From Avrilella dinanensis (GTDB lineage: Bacteria; Bacteroidota; Bacteroidia; Flavobacteriales; Flavobacteriaceae): 64,000 bases of DNA. The stretch's first letter is position 1; the number at the start of each line of letters is the position of its first letter. A program made the position numbers and the translations under genes. Under the pieces are notes generated by a model, which did not search any database, was not told the DNA's origin, and saw only the letters and a program-made list of their open reading frames with translations. This document shows positions 1-9,150 of the stretch, one piece after another. The stretch lies in the NCBI RefSeq assembly GCF_002807015.1, contig NZ_NIPO01000001.1, positions 1,198,072 to 1,262,071 on the forward strand. The letters run 5' to 3'.

Positions 1-280
1 TTTCGATTTCTATTTTATAAATTGAGTTATAGTATATAAGTTTAGAAACTATTAAAGGTTTCTGATGTTTAAAAAAGTATATCTCCTGTTGAATGTTATC
101 AAAACCAACTTTTAATATGTATTGTTGTAAGTTAAATAAAGTTCTTAGAATTAATTTAATAATATATTCTAAAGGAGGTATTATATTTTCCGAATCTAAT
201 ACTACTTCATCAATTCCATTATCTAATTGTTGTATTATATTGTCTACATATTTCTTGTTAAAAGAATTTAAATTACCCAT
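1..280 (-). CDS. RteC domain-containing protein, 5' part only (runs off the window)
   Basis: Translating the minus strand from the ATG at 280-278 gives an open frame of 93 codons that is still open at base 1. The last third (residues about 64-93) reads QEIYFFKHQKPLIVSKLIYYN, which I recognise as the conserved core of RteC-domain proteins. In Bacteroides, RteC is a helix-turn-helix activator of excision of CTnDOT-type conjugative transposons under RteA/RteB control. Stand-alone RteC-domain genes are common on Bacteroidota integrative elements, so its presence hints at more mobile DNA to the left. The C-terminal half cannot be seen here. The 90 bases between it and the next gene hold nothing I can name. 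Confidence 0.75.
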   Translation of the reverse strand, partial: MGNLNSFNKKYVDNIIQQLDNGIDEVVLDSENIIPPLEYIIKLILRTLFNLQQYILKVGFDNIQQEIYFFKHQKPLIVSKLIYYNSIYKIEIE

Positions 281-370
281 ATATCAACAGATATTTTGAA
301 TTGTTATTCTACTTACTCGCAAACTAATCGTTTAACTTTCTTTGTACATACCAACGCACTCAAAAAAAAA

Positions 371-1738
371 TTAAAACTTAAACCCTATAACCGATCCCAC
401 GAAAAAACCATCTTTATGCGTTGGTATTACATCATTGATAAAACTACCTGTTTTAAAATATTGTACACCTATATTATAACTCAGAAAATCATTTATATCC
501 CATGAAAAGGTGGTCATATATGCTGTACCTATGTATCTTTCTTTTGAACTGGATGATGATAATCTTAACGAACCACTGGGACCATATACGCCATCATTCA
601 GAGAATTACGCCAGTTAAACACCACATCCAATGTGAGTGTTACGTTTTTAGCAGGATTCCAGTTTAGATTAGGGTGAATAGACATTAAATTTGCTGGACC
701 TGCCTGAGGATTCATTCCGAAATACCCTCCATTTGGATACAAAGCATTTAAGGTACCTAGTTTACCATCATTTGAATTCTTATCTCCAGAAATATAATCA
801 CTCTTTAGCTTTAGGGCTGGCAATCCTGTAATGTGTTTGAACACATAACCAATTTCAGAAGAAAGAGCCAAACCATTGATATTGTCTGAACCAAATGACC
901 CAAACTGATATCCTGCTTCAAAATTATAAACAAATCCAATGCCATTCCTCCAGAATCGTACACCAAGAGTATGCCGTAATTCATCTGCAACACCTGCATC
1001 AAATCGGGCATTTTTACGATTTATTCCTAGGTAATATAAATCAAAATTTAAGCCTTTCGGAGTAATATAAGTATTGTAAATTCCCCATAAATTGGGTTTT
1101 CGGGTAGAGGTGTTATCAAAAACACCTGTATTCACAACAGCATCTGCCATAACAAACGCATCAATCTTTAGGTTAGGCGAGCTATAAGCAGCTTTTGCAC
1201 CGTCAAAGTATAAACGAAGGTTGGGTCCTTCTCTTGCATCTATCAAACGACCACTGCCGTAACGGAGTTCTTGTCTACCCAACCGAAGTGTCAGTGATTT
1301 ATCTGTTTCTTTATAAGGCACAAAATCTACAAAAAGGTTCTGTACATTGAGTTTATCCTCATCAATACGACGAGGACCTGTCTTACGACCGTCTTCCAAA
1401 CCACTGCGTAACTGCCCGAAAATACGAATGTGGTCACCTATATGCAAATCAGCATGCAAATTATAACGCTGAAGAAAAAAAATATCTCGTCTTATATTTA
1501 TTTCTCCCCAATCTTCATTCATCGCATAATTCAATTCTCCCCGAGCTTCCCCTCCAAGCGAAAGATAAATTTGTTTGTTTCCTGAAAGTTGGGTGTATTT
1601 TATCTTATTATAAAAAATTCTCGTACTATCTTTCAATCCCGAGTAATCCTCGTCATAACGCATCAACTTATTTTTTTGCCCTTTAGCAAATTGCGTTATC
1701 AACAACATCCCCAACAGTACGATGAGATTTAACTTCAT
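371..1738 (-). CDS. Alginate-export-like outer membrane porin
   Basis: The protein has 455 residues with a Sec signal peptide (residues 1-20, cleavage near AKG/QK). The body alternates polar and hydrophobic residues as in a beta-barrel, and it ends in phenylalanine (GFKF), the usual outer-membrane insertion signal. Features such as LRLGRQELRYGSGRLIDAREGPN and an RRDIFF segment near residue 85 match the alginate_export family (PF13372), which forms substrate-specific outer membrane channels. It overlaps the DoxX start by 4 bases (ATG of this gene within the DoxX stop region), so the two are co-transcribed. In this context it probably admits a small aromatic or acidic substrate rather than alginate; the substrate is not visible. 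Confidence 0.8.
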   Translation of the reverse strand: MKLNLIVLLGMLLITQFAKGQKNKLMRYDEDYSGLKDSTRIFYNKIKYTQLSGNKQIYLSLGGEARGELNYAMNEDWGEINIRRDIFFLQRYNLHADLHIGDHIRIFGQLRSGLEDGRKTGPRRIDEDKLNVQNLFVDFVPYKETDKSLTLRLGRQELRYGSGRLIDAREGPNLRLYFDGAKAAYSSPNLKIDAFVMADAVVNTGVFDNTSTRKPNLWGIYNTYITPKGLNFDLYYLGINRKNARFDAGVADELRHTLGVRFWRNGIGFVYNFEAGYQFGSFGSDNINGLALSSEIGYVFKHITGLPALKLKSDYISGDKNSNDGKLGTLNALYPNGGYFGMNPQAGPANLMSIHPNLNWNPAKNVTLTLDVVFNWRNSLNDGVYGPSGSLRLSSSSSKERYIGTAYMTTFSWDINDFLSYNIGVQYFKTGSFINDVIPTHKDGFFVGSVIGFKF

Positions 1739-2169
1739 CTGCTGAACTTTTTAAATAAATAATGATCTAATGAATATCTTCCTGCACCTAAAAATAAAAT
1801 TACCAGATATGATAAACTATACATAAAGGGTGTATCTTTCACTAATGGTGCATCGTGAAAATGCAACACAAAATATCCTGTAAGCGTCAAGGCAAGTATG
1901 GGCAATACTGCCAATCTTGTAAAAATACCAAGAATAACCAAAATTGGAAACAAAATATTGGCAGAAACTGCAAGGGCATTGTTTATTGCCTCTGGGAAAT
2001 GTAATGGATTGGGGACTTGCTCAGCTTCTGCTACACCAATACCTAATTTTTTAAGACCATGTGCATAAATCATTTCTACTGACAGTAATACCCGAAACCC
2101 TAGTAAAACTATATGATAAAGGGAATTTGATGGACGAGGATTGGTAATAATTTGAATAATTTTTTTCAT
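1735..2169 (-). CDS. DoxX family membrane protein
   Basis: The 144-residue protein has four hydrophobic segments (about 17-35, 60-85, 88-105, 112-130) and the DoxX-type pattern RVLLSVEMIYAHGLKKLG, then FPILVILGIFTRLAVLPIL. DoxX proteins are small inner membrane proteins often linked to thiol stress or quinone and thiosulfate redox reactions; their chemistry is mostly undefined. It lies between the amidohydrolase and the porin in a tight run (24 bases from the former, 4-base overlap with the latter), so it belongs to the same operon. Confidence 0.85.
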   Translation of the reverse strand: MKKIIQIITNPRPSNSLYHIVLLGFRVLLSVEMIYAHGLKKLGIGVAEAEQVPNPLHFPEAINNALAVSANILFPILVILGIFTRLAVLPILALTLTGYFVLHFHDAPLVKDTPFMYSLSYLVILFLGAGRYSLDHYLFKKFSR

Positions 2170-2193
2170 TACTTTACAGATTTAATATAACAT

Positions 2194-3969
2194 CTATTTT
2201 TTCTGATAACCTCCAAAATATTTCACAGGCGACCATGAGGGAATTACTTCAAGCGGAGCTGGTGAAACAGTTTGAAAGTCTTTGTCACCATATACTACCT
2301 TGCCATCTACAATGGTTAGTTTACTTGTAATATTTTTAATATCTTCTTCCGAAACTGTAAAATAATCCTTGTCTAAAATCACCAAATCGGCATAATATCC
2401 TTTTTCTATCTTACCTTTCTTCTCTTCTTTGATTAGCTCATATCCCTTGTGGGTGGCTAATCGTAATGCAGTAGTTCTGTCTAATGTATTTTCCTGTGCC
2501 ATTACCTGATTACCTCCTATGGTTTTACCTGTAGTAATCCAATAAAGAGCTACCCATAGGTTGTAAGAAGATACACGTGTTCCGTCTGTTCCTAATCCTA
2601 CAGGAATTCCTAATTCCAACATTCTTTTAACTGGTGGAGAAGCCAATGCCGGTTTTTTACCGTAACGTTTTATGAAACTTTCACCCTGATAAGCCATACG
2701 GTGCTGGAAAGCAATACCTCCCCCTAATGCTTTGATCCGTTGCATATTTTCTTCGCTTACTGTTTCAGCATGGTCAAAAAACCACACCAGACCATTCAAC
2801 GGAGTCTCACGGTTTACCTCTTCAATGACATTCAGAAAACGTTCTATACTTTCATTATAGGTTGCATGTAGGCGAAAAGGCCATCTGTGTTTCACCAGAA
2901 GTGAAATAACCGATTTAAGGTTATCCTCCATAGTAGCAGGAAGTACGGGGCGCGGAAAGAGGAAATTTTCAAAATCTGCTGCATCACCTACGATATTTTC
3001 ACCACCACCTTCTACGTGATAATCTACCTCATTATGCCCGTTATGTGCGTATTCATCCAGGTTTACCATGCCTATCCATTTAGTATAATCAGCCAGCTCC
3101 GAACCTTTTTTCTGTGCAAATAAAAAGTAAGGTAAACGAACGGTGATTTTGCCTTGTTTATTCAGTTCATCTGTAATGGAATAATCATCGGGAAAATTCT
3201 GAAAACCTCCTCCTGCATCCATAACGGCTGTAACTCCCAAACGATTTAATTCCGTCATGTACTGCAAGGTGGAATTGATTTCTTCTTCACGGTTCATGTT
3301 GGGAAGCTTTGCCAATGTGGAATATAAAATAAAGGCATTGGGTTCGGCAACCAACAATCCTGTAGGGTCTCCATTTTCATCTTTTTGTATAAGACCTTCA
3401 GCAGGGTTAGGTGTATCGCCTGTGATTTGTAATTTTTCGAGTCCTGCTTTGTTCAGCCATGCTTTTCCATACAAATAAAGGATGAATGTTGGCACATCTC
3501 CGGTAGCTTCATTGATTTCTTCAAGGGTAGGAAGCCTTTTCTCTTCAAACTGGTACTCGTTCCATCCACCCACGACGCGTATCCATTGTCCTTGGGGAGT
3601 TCTTGCTGCCTGTTCTTTTAGCATTTGCAGTGCTCGTTTTACAGAAGTTACACCGTCCCACCTCAATTCTAAATTATAAAAACGTCCTCCACGGATTACG
3701 TGCATATGGCTATCGAATAATCCGGGTATCACACGGTTTCCTTTGGCATCTACAATCTTTGTTTCTCTTCCCTTTAGCTTCAGAATTTGTGCGTTTGTGC
3801 CTGTTTGCAGAATTTTATTGCCGGAAATGGCCACAGCCTGAACTTCGTTATTTTTAGCATCCAAAGTAGAAATCTTTCCATTTGTAATGATAATATCTGC
3901 TTTTTGTGCATGTACCAACGATCCCCCCAACAGAACAGCACTTAATATTATATTGTTAATAATTTTCAT
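2194..3969 (-). CDS. Exported amidohydrolase (YtcJ-like, amidohydrolase family 3), copy 1
   Basis: This 591-residue protein starts with a signal peptide (1-21, VHA/QK). The metallo-dependent hydrolase fold is shown by IPGLFDSHMHVIRGG (metal ligands H88 and H90), a later RLHATYNES strand, WFFDHAE, and GLGTDGTRVSSYN near residue 470. It resembles YtcJ-like enzymes that hydrolyse N-acyl or imine bonds of metals-dependent substrates; the substrate is unknown. A paralogue lies at 17973-19778, sharing the unusual C-terminus WSPVKYFGGY. Downstream DoxX and porin and upstream isochorismatase suggest a single catabolic or detoxification unit. It has no ribosome-binding site, as usual in this phylum. 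Confidence 0.88.
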   Translation of the reverse strand: MKIINNIILSAVLLGGSLVHAQKADIIITNGKISTLDAKNNEVQAVAISGNKILQTGTNAQILKLKGRETKIVDAKGNRVIPGLFDSHMHVIRGGRFYNLELRWDGVTSVKRALQMLKEQAARTPQGQWIRVVGGWNEYQFEEKRLPTLEEINEATGDVPTFILYLYGKAWLNKAGLEKLQITGDTPNPAEGLIQKDENGDPTGLLVAEPNAFILYSTLAKLPNMNREEEINSTLQYMTELNRLGVTAVMDAGGGFQNFPDDYSITDELNKQGKITVRLPYFLFAQKKGSELADYTKWIGMVNLDEYAHNGHNEVDYHVEGGGENIVGDAADFENFLFPRPVLPATMEDNLKSVISLLVKHRWPFRLHATYNESIERFLNVIEEVNRETPLNGLVWFFDHAETVSEENMQRIKALGGGIAFQHRMAYQGESFIKRYGKKPALASPPVKRMLELGIPVGLGTDGTRVSSYNLWVALYWITTGKTIGGNQVMAQENTLDRTTALRLATHKGYELIKEEKKGKIEKGYYADLVILDKDYFTVSEEDIKNITSKLTIVDGKVVYGDKDFQTVSPAPLEVIPSWSPVKYFGGYQKK

Positions 3970-4030
3970 ACTTTACAATAAATTAGCAAGACAGGATTAA
4001 AAGATCCTGTCTTTAGGTTACTACAATATT

Positions 4031-4720
4031 TTAGTGTTTTAGCATCTCTCTGGCATATTGAACACCAATTCCGTATGCCCCACCGTATTTAACCACCAAG
4101 TCATTAACAGCTTTATAAGTTTCCTGACGAGCCCAGTCTCTTTGCAATTCCAACAAATATTGTAAAGAAGTGATTGGTTTTGCTCCTGCCTGAACCATAC
4201 GTGTTACTGCCTGATCGTGCGCCTCTTTTGTTACATCTCCCGAAGCATCGGTAATTACATAAACATCATATCCTTCACTGATAGCGGAAAGCACAGGACC
4301 TACAATACAAACACTTGTCCATAAACCAGCCATTACGATTTTCTTTTTGCCTTTGCCTGTGATGGCCTTATGTGCATTAACATCTTCCCATGTATTCATT
4401 GTAGTTCTGTCAACATAACCAGATGTAGCTTCAGGATAAAATTCCTGAATTTCAGGAAATACCGGGCCACTAAACGATTTCTCTGCAACAGTAGTAACAA
4501 CGGTAGGGACTTTGAATATTTTAGAAGCTCCTGCCACAAGAGCAGTATTATTTCTTAACTCAGTTGTAGAAATGCTGTGCGTTGCAAATGCCATTTGTCC
4601 TTCGTGATCAATCAATAGTAATGAATGATTGGTAGGGTTTAATAATTCAGGGCTTGGTTCTTGAGCGAATGTAGCGATTGATGCCAAACCTAATACGAAT
4701 GATAAGATAACTTTTTTCAT
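4031..4720 (-). CDS. Exported isochorismatase-like cysteine hydrolase (YcaC type), intact copy
   Basis: The 229-residue protein has a signal peptide (1-19, ATFA/QE). The isochorismatase-like fold is shown by LLLIDHEGQMAFATHS (catalytic Asp38) and AGLWTSVCIVGP (nucleophile Cys138), with the family's TWED motif near residue 110. YcaC-type members are amidases or hydrolases of uncertain substrate, unlike true isochorismatases of siderophore synthesis. The signal peptide is notable because most relatives are cytosolic. A broken cytosolic paralogue lies at 21119-21771. Here it sits between YceI and the amidohydrolase, 61 and 27 bases away, in the same direction. Confidence 0.88.
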   Translation of the reverse strand: MKKVILSFVLGLASIATFAQEPSPELLNPTNHSLLLIDHEGQMAFATHSISTTELRNNTALVAGASKIFKVPTVVTTVAEKSFSGPVFPEIQEFYPEATSGYVDRTTMNTWEDVNAHKAITGKGKKKIVMAGLWTSVCIVGPVLSAISEGYDVYVITDASGDVTKEAHDQAVTRMVQAGAKPITSLQYLLELQRDWARQETYKAVNDLVVKYGGAYGIGVQYAREMLKH

Positions 4721-4747
4721 TTTTATTTATATTTAAATTGTTACTAA

Positions 4748-5278
4748 TTATTCTTTGATGAATTGTACTTCTGCTGTTAATTTAGTATCTTCTCCTACTA
4801 ATACGCCTCCCGATTCAAGAGAAGCGTTCCACGTTAATCCGAACGCTTTTCGGTTGATTTTTCCCGATAAGGAAATTCCAGCTTTTATGTTTCCCCAAGG
4901 ATCTTTCATCAACCCGCTATATTCTACTTCTAAGGTTATGTTCTTGGTTACATTTTTAATAGTAAGATCTCCTGATATTTCAAATACATTTTCATTAATC
5001 TTATTAATACCGGTTGATTGAAAAGAAATCAAAGGAAAGCTCTCCGCATCAAAAAAGTCAGCACTTCTAAGATGGTTATCACGATCTATATTGTTTGTAT
5101 CAATGGAATTTACCTGTGCTGAAAATGAGATTTGTGAGGTTTCAAACCTGTCGTCTTCATTTTCAATTGTTGCCTGAAAGTCGTTAAACTTTCCTGATAC
5201 ATTAGTAAACATCATGTGTTTTACTTTAAATCCTATTTCAGAATGTGCAGGATCTATTGTCCAATTTGATTTTGCCAT
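4748..5278 (-). CDS. YceI family lipid-binding-like protein
   Basis: The 176-residue protein starts WTIDPAHSEIGFKVKHMMFTNVSG, the YceI family signature, followed by the usual HLRSADFFDAESFPLISF stretch. YceI proteins are lipocalin-like barrels that bind isoprenoid quinones or polyprenyl chains, usually in the periplasm. This copy has no signal peptide and is probably cytosolic, as in many Bacteroidota. It sits 36 bases downstream of a pirin gene, an association that fits quinone or electrophile handling. Confidence 0.9.
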   Translation of the reverse strand: MAKSNWTIDPAHSEIGFKVKHMMFTNVSGKFNDFQATIENEDDRFETSQISFSAQVNSIDTNNIDRDNHLRSADFFDAESFPLISFQSTGINKINENVFEISGDLTIKNVTKNITLEVEYSGLMKDPWGNIKAGISLSGKINRKAFGLTWNASLESGGVLVGEDTKLTAEVQFIKE

Positions 5279-5314
5279 TTTTTTAATTTTAATTATTTTT
5301 TAATTGTATATCCT

Positions 5315-6190
5315 TTATAAAGTCATAGGGACATCCATTAAAAGGATTTCCGTATCGTTAGTTTTTGATTTGATTGTTAATTTCTCTACATCCCAGATAC
5401 CAAAACCGTCGCGAGTTTCAAGTGTTTGTCCTTCTATTTCAGCACTACCTTTCAGTATAAAAGCATAAACACCGTTTTTGTTGCTTTTTACAGTATAGTC
5501 GGTTTCAAAATCATTATCGAAATTTCCTAGATGAAACCAAGCATTTTGATGAATCCAAACACCTTCATCATCAGGGTCTGGAGATAAAATCTGTTGAAAC
5601 CTGTTATGTCGTTGTTTAGCATCCAAACTTATCTGGTCGTATCTTGGTGTAACATTCCGTTTATTGGGATATATCCATATCTGTAAAAATTTCACAAGTT
5701 GATCCTTATTTTTATTAAACTCACTGTGCTTGATACCGGTTCCGGCACTCATTACCTGAATATCTCCATTTTTTATCACCGTTACGTTTCCCATACTGTC
5801 TTTATGTTCCAGATCACCTTCCAACGGGATACTGATTATTTCCATATTATCATGCGGATGTGTTCCAAAACCTCTTCCTGCTTCCACTTTATCATCATTT
5901 AAAACACGTAAGACACCAAAATGCATTCGTTCAGGATTATGATAATTGGCAAAACTAAATGTGTGGTAACTTTCTAGCCACCCGTGATTTGCGATGCCTC
6001 TTGACTCTGCTTTGTGTAAAATACTATTTTCCATAATTTTTGAGTTTGTGTTGGGTATATGATTAAAACCTAGTAAATCCAACTCCTTAATTTCATCTAT
6101 ATTATTTTTCAGGATGTTTCCCAATCCTGCTGTTGCTACAAACATTCCCGTTCCAAGCAATCCCTTTTTTAAAAATTCTTTTCTGTCCAT
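5315..6190 (-). CDS. Pirin family protein with an N-terminal export-like leader, copy 1
   Basis: The 291-residue bicupin has the pirin pattern LESYHTFSFANYHNPERMHFG, FGTHPHDNMEIISIPLEGDLEHKDSMGN and SAGTGIKHSEFN. It retains the His/His/His/Glu metal ligands seen in quercetinase-like YhhW. Unusually, residues 1-27 (MDRKEFLKKGLLGTGMFVAT) look like a Tat leader of the SoxA/dehydrogenase type but lack the twin arginine (R-K only). Alternatively the true start is the Met at about residue 52 (MENSILHKAESRG), which is where ordinary pirins begin. It is first in the run pirin-YceI-isochorismatase-amidohydrolase-DoxX-porin and follows a terminator at 6283-6308, so its promoter lies in 6191-6282. Confidence 0.85.
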   Translation of the reverse strand: MDRKEFLKKGLLGTGMFVATAGLGNILKNNIDEIKELDLLGFNHIPNTNSKIMENSILHKAESRGIANHGWLESYHTFSFANYHNPERMHFGVLRVLNDDKVEAGRGFGTHPHDNMEIISIPLEGDLEHKDSMGNVTVIKNGDIQVMSAGTGIKHSEFNKNKDQLVKFLQIWIYPNKRNVTPRYDQISLDAKQRHNRFQQILSPDPDDEGVWIHQNAWFHLGNFDNDFETDYTVKSNKNGVYAFILKGSAEIEGQTLETRDGFGIWDVEKLTIKSKTNDTEILLMDVPMTL

Positions 6191-6282
6191 TGCTTTTGTT
6201 TTTAATTTCTATACTGTAAAATTGCATCAATAAAATCTCCTTTTCATTTAACTAGTTTAAGAAATGAACGAAAATGAAAAAA

Positions 6283-6308
6283 AGCCATTCCAAATAAGAA
6301 GAATGGCT
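6283..6308 (-). terminator. Rho-independent terminator after the LLM oxidoreductase gene
   Basis: AGCCATTC (6283-6290) pairs with GAATGGCT (6301-6308) around a 10-base loop. On the minus strand it is followed by a T-rich run (TTTTTTCATTTTC). It separates the LLM gene from the pirin operon and makes the latter an independent transcription unit. Confidence 0.75.
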
Positions 6309-6327
6309 ATAAAACGAGTAATGAAAA

Positions 6328-7362
6328 CTAAAAAAAGGAATCCCGCTCTTTATTAATCCTTGGAATAACTTCTTTACCAATTAATTCTATGGAACGTAAC
6401 AGCTGTTCATGGGTAAGTCCTGCATTATCCATCTGAAAAGTAAATCGGTCAATACCACCTAATGCCTCGCTATGTCTTAATAGTTTTGCAGCCACAGCTT
6501 CCGGACCTCCCACGACCAGTACACCTTTAGGAGCAATCAATGCATCAAATCCGGTTCTCGTTACCGGAGGCCATCCCCTCTCTTTGCCTGCCTTGGTCCA
6601 AAGCTCGGCATAACCTGGATAATAATCAGCAATCGCTTCATCATCAGTTGTTGCTACATAACCTGGTGAGTGCAAACCTACTTTCAATTGCTCTGGTGCA
6701 AAACCGGCTCTTTTTCCTGCTTCTCTATACAAATCAACTAATGGACGGAAATTTGCGGTTGCTCCACCAATTACCGCAACCATTAGTGGCAACCCCAAAG
6801 TTCCCGCTCTGACAAATGATTCGGGAGTTCCCCCAACACCAAGCCAAACAGGTAGCTTTTCCTGAGTTGATCTAGGATAAACGGGTTGATTCTGTAATGC
6901 CGGTCTGAATTTCCCTGACCAGGTCACAAATTCCTGTTCACGGATTTGCAGCAAAAGTTCCAATTTTTCTTTAAACAGTGCGTCATAATCGTTCAGATCA
7001 AAACCAAACAGCGGGTAAGATTCTATTGCAGATCCTCTGCCCACCACGAGTTCTGCCCGCCCCTTGGATATCAGATCCAAGGTAGCAAAGTTTTGATACA
7101 CCCTTACCGGATCCGAGGTACTTAAAACGGTAACTGCACTGGTCAAACGTATGTTTTTCGTCCTCGCTGCCGCTGCGGCAAGTATTACCGCAGGAGCAGA
7201 ATCGAGAAACTCTTTCTTATGATGTTCCCCTATTCCATAAATTGCAAGACCTGACCTATCGGCCTGAACAATCCTATCCAGCAACTGTTCCATTGCATCA
7301 ACACTACCCAGTGTTTTACTGCCGTACATAGCAGATGCAAAACTATCAATTCCTATTTCCAT
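6328..7362 (-). CDS. LLM class flavin-dependent oxidoreductase
   Basis: The 344-residue protein shows the bacterial luciferase-like monooxygenase fold: MEIGIDSFAS at the N-terminus, ADRSGLAIYGIGEHH, TKNIRLTSAVTVLSTSDPVRVYQNFATLDLISKGRAELVVGRGS, and WLGVGGTPESFVRA. These enzymes use reduced FMN supplied by a separate reductase and oxidise aldehydes, sulfonates or other small molecules; the substrate cannot be read here. It is the last gene of the run Crp-SDR-pirin-LLM, ended by the terminator at 6283-6308. Confidence 0.9.
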   Translation of the reverse strand: MEIGIDSFASAMYGSKTLGSVDAMEQLLDRIVQADRSGLAIYGIGEHHKKEFLDSAPAVILAAAAARTKNIRLTSAVTVLSTSDPVRVYQNFATLDLISKGRAELVVGRGSAIESYPLFGFDLNDYDALFKEKLELLLQIREQEFVTWSGKFRPALQNQPVYPRSTQEKLPVWLGVGGTPESFVRAGTLGLPLMVAVIGGATANFRPLVDLYREAGKRAGFAPEQLKVGLHSPGYVATTDDEAIADYYPGYAELWTKAGKERGWPPVTRTGFDALIAPKGVLVVGGPEAVAAKLLRHSEALGGIDRFTFQMDNAGLTHEQLLRSIELIGKEVIPRINKERDSFF

Positions 7363-7411
7363 TTTTTCTGAATTTTAATTTAACACGTTATTGTTAAGAC
7401 TTTCATATTAC

Positions 7412-8326
7412 TCAAGAAAGTGCATTAGGCGGAGGTCCTCCTGCTGGTTTGCTTTTATCTTCGGGCAAGGGTACATATTCTTCGTTATCCATTGGGGGCA
7501 AATCAATACGTCCCTGTTTCCAATCTTCCTTTGCCTGTTCAATCCTGTCTTTTCTGCTGGAAACAAAATTCCACCAGATGTACCTATCTCCCAGATGTTC
7601 GCCACCAAGCATCATCAAAGTTGTTGGTTCTTTGGCTATAATCAACGGGTCTACACCTTTTGTAAACACCAATAGTTGTCCTGGTTTGTAAGTAATTCCA
7701 TTGACTTCTACAATACCTCGAACAATGTATGCACCCCGTTCACTATGTCCTTTCGGTAAACCAAAACGAATTCCTGGCTGTAACACAACATGTACATAAA
7801 ATAAAGGAGAATGTGTTTTAACATTGCTTTTTAAGCCATAAGCTTCTCCCGCAATTAAACGCATCCAAACTCCTGTATCCGTAAAAATTGGTAGTTGTTC
7901 CGGTTTGTAGTTTTCAAAAGACGGATCGTTTTCTTCATCCTTTTCAGGAAGTGCTACCCATGTCTGTATCATTTCCAATTCACCTCCGGCCAGCATAGCG
8001 GGATCTTCGAAACGTTCGCTATGCGTAATACCTTTACCAGCGGTCATCCAGTTGACTTCTCCTGGTTTTATAATCTGTTCTACACCAAGACTGTCTCTGT
8101 GTGTCACATTCCCGCTAAACAAATAACTGACTGTAGACAGGCCTATATGCGGATGTGGTAATACATCAAGGCTACTGGTAGAAGTTACCGGTACATTTAC
8201 AGGACCTCCGTGATCCATAAAAATAAAAGGACCAATCATTCTTCTAAGTCTGTAAGGAAGAATACGTTTAACTGTGAAACCTGCAGAAAGTTCAGCTTGT
8301 CTGGCTTCTATAACAATATCTAGCAT
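7412..8326 (-). CDS. Pirin family protein, copy 2
   Basis: The 304-residue pirin has LPHPHIGLSTVSYLFSGNVTHRDSLG and MTAGKGITHSERF, giving the metal-binding histidines, and a C-terminal cupin (GVDPLIIAKEPTTLMMLGGEHLGDRYIWWNFVSS) with the family-typical WWNFV motif. Proteins of this subgroup are related to E. coli YhaK and human pirin and can act as quercetinases or redox sensors. No signal sequence is seen. It lies 44 bases after the SDR gene and 49 before the LLM gene. Confidence 0.9.
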   Translation of the reverse strand: MLDIVIEARQAELSAGFTVKRILPYRLRRMIGPFIFMDHGGPVNVPVTSTSSLDVLPHPHIGLSTVSYLFSGNVTHRDSLGVEQIIKPGEVNWMTAGKGITHSERFEDPAMLAGGELEMIQTWVALPEKDEENDPSFENYKPEQLPIFTDTGVWMRLIAGEAYGLKSNVKTHSPLFYVHVVLQPGIRFGLPKGHSERGAYIVRGIVEVNGITYKPGQLLVFTKGVDPLIIAKEPTTLMMLGGEHLGDRYIWWNFVSSRKDRIEQAKEDWKQGRIDLPPMDNEEYVPLPEDKSKPAGGPPPNALS

Positions 8327-8370
8327 AATAATATCTTTTTATAATTAATAATTTTGCTCAAAAATACTCA

Positions 8371-9132
8371 TTAAACTGCGGTATTCCCTCCGTCTATTAC
8401 CATTTCAGAACCTGTGGTATAACTTGATTCATCTGAGGCTAGATAAAGTACTCCAAAGGCAATTTCTTCAGGCACGGCTTCACGTCTCATGGGGGTTATA
8501 CCAATAGCCATTTTTTTGAATTCTTCTGCATTCGGTAAGTTTTTTGTCATTGGAGTAGCAACATATCCCGGATGTACAGAATTAACACGAATTTTGTGAT
8601 TTACTAACTCGGCTGCAGCTCCTTTTGTAAAACTTCTTACAGCACCTTTAGAAGCTGTATAAGCTGTAGCTTTTGCCGATCCAACTATCCCTGCAATAGA
8701 AGAAATATTAATAATAGATGCCCCGTCTTCGTTTTTTTTCATATGTGGAACCACAGCTTTGATTCCTATAAATTGACTTAGGATATTAATATCTAAAACC
8801 TTTTTAAATTCTTCAACAGATGTTTCTTCTATACTACTCATAAGGTTTCCAGTAATTCCGGCATTATTTACCAAAATATGAATGGCTCCATATAATTCAA
8901 TTGCTTTATTAACGACTTTATCCCAATCCTGTTCCGAAGTTACATCGTGTACAATGTAATCTACGATTCCACCGTTAGCGGTGATTTCATTCTTAACATT
9001 TTTCAGACCTTCTTCCTGGATGTCTGTAATCAATAATTTTGCTCCTTCTTTTGCAAAAAGTAAAGCTTCTGCAGCACCTAAACCGCCAGCGCCTCCGGTG
9101 ATAATTGCTATTTTATCTTCTAATCTTTTCAT
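8371..9132 (-). CDS. SDR family oxidoreductase (classical short-chain dehydrogenase)
   Basis: The 253-residue SDR has the TGGAGGLG cofactor motif (residues 11-18), NNAG near 89, catalytic Ser in IINISSIAG and YTASK (Tyr/Lys pair), and the C-terminal IDGG. The overall sequence fits the FabG/cyclohexanol dehydrogenase group with NAD(P) as cofactor. It starts 18 bases downstream of the Crp/Fnr gene, so the regulator probably heads this operon and controls it. The substrate cannot be inferred beyond an alcohol or ketone. Confidence 0.9.
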   Translation of the reverse strand: MKRLEDKIAIITGGAGGLGAAEALLFAKEGAKLLITDIQEEGLKNVKNEITANGGIVDYIVHDVTSEQDWDKVVNKAIELYGAIHILVNNAGITGNLMSSIEETSVEEFKKVLDINILSQFIGIKAVVPHMKKNEDGASIINISSIAGIVGSAKATAYTASKGAVRSFTKGAAAELVNHKIRVNSVHPGYVATPMTKNLPNAEEFKKMAIGITPMRREAVPEEIAFGVLYLASDESSYTTGSEMVIDGGNTAV

Positions 9133-9150
9133 AATTATTTGGATTTAAAT

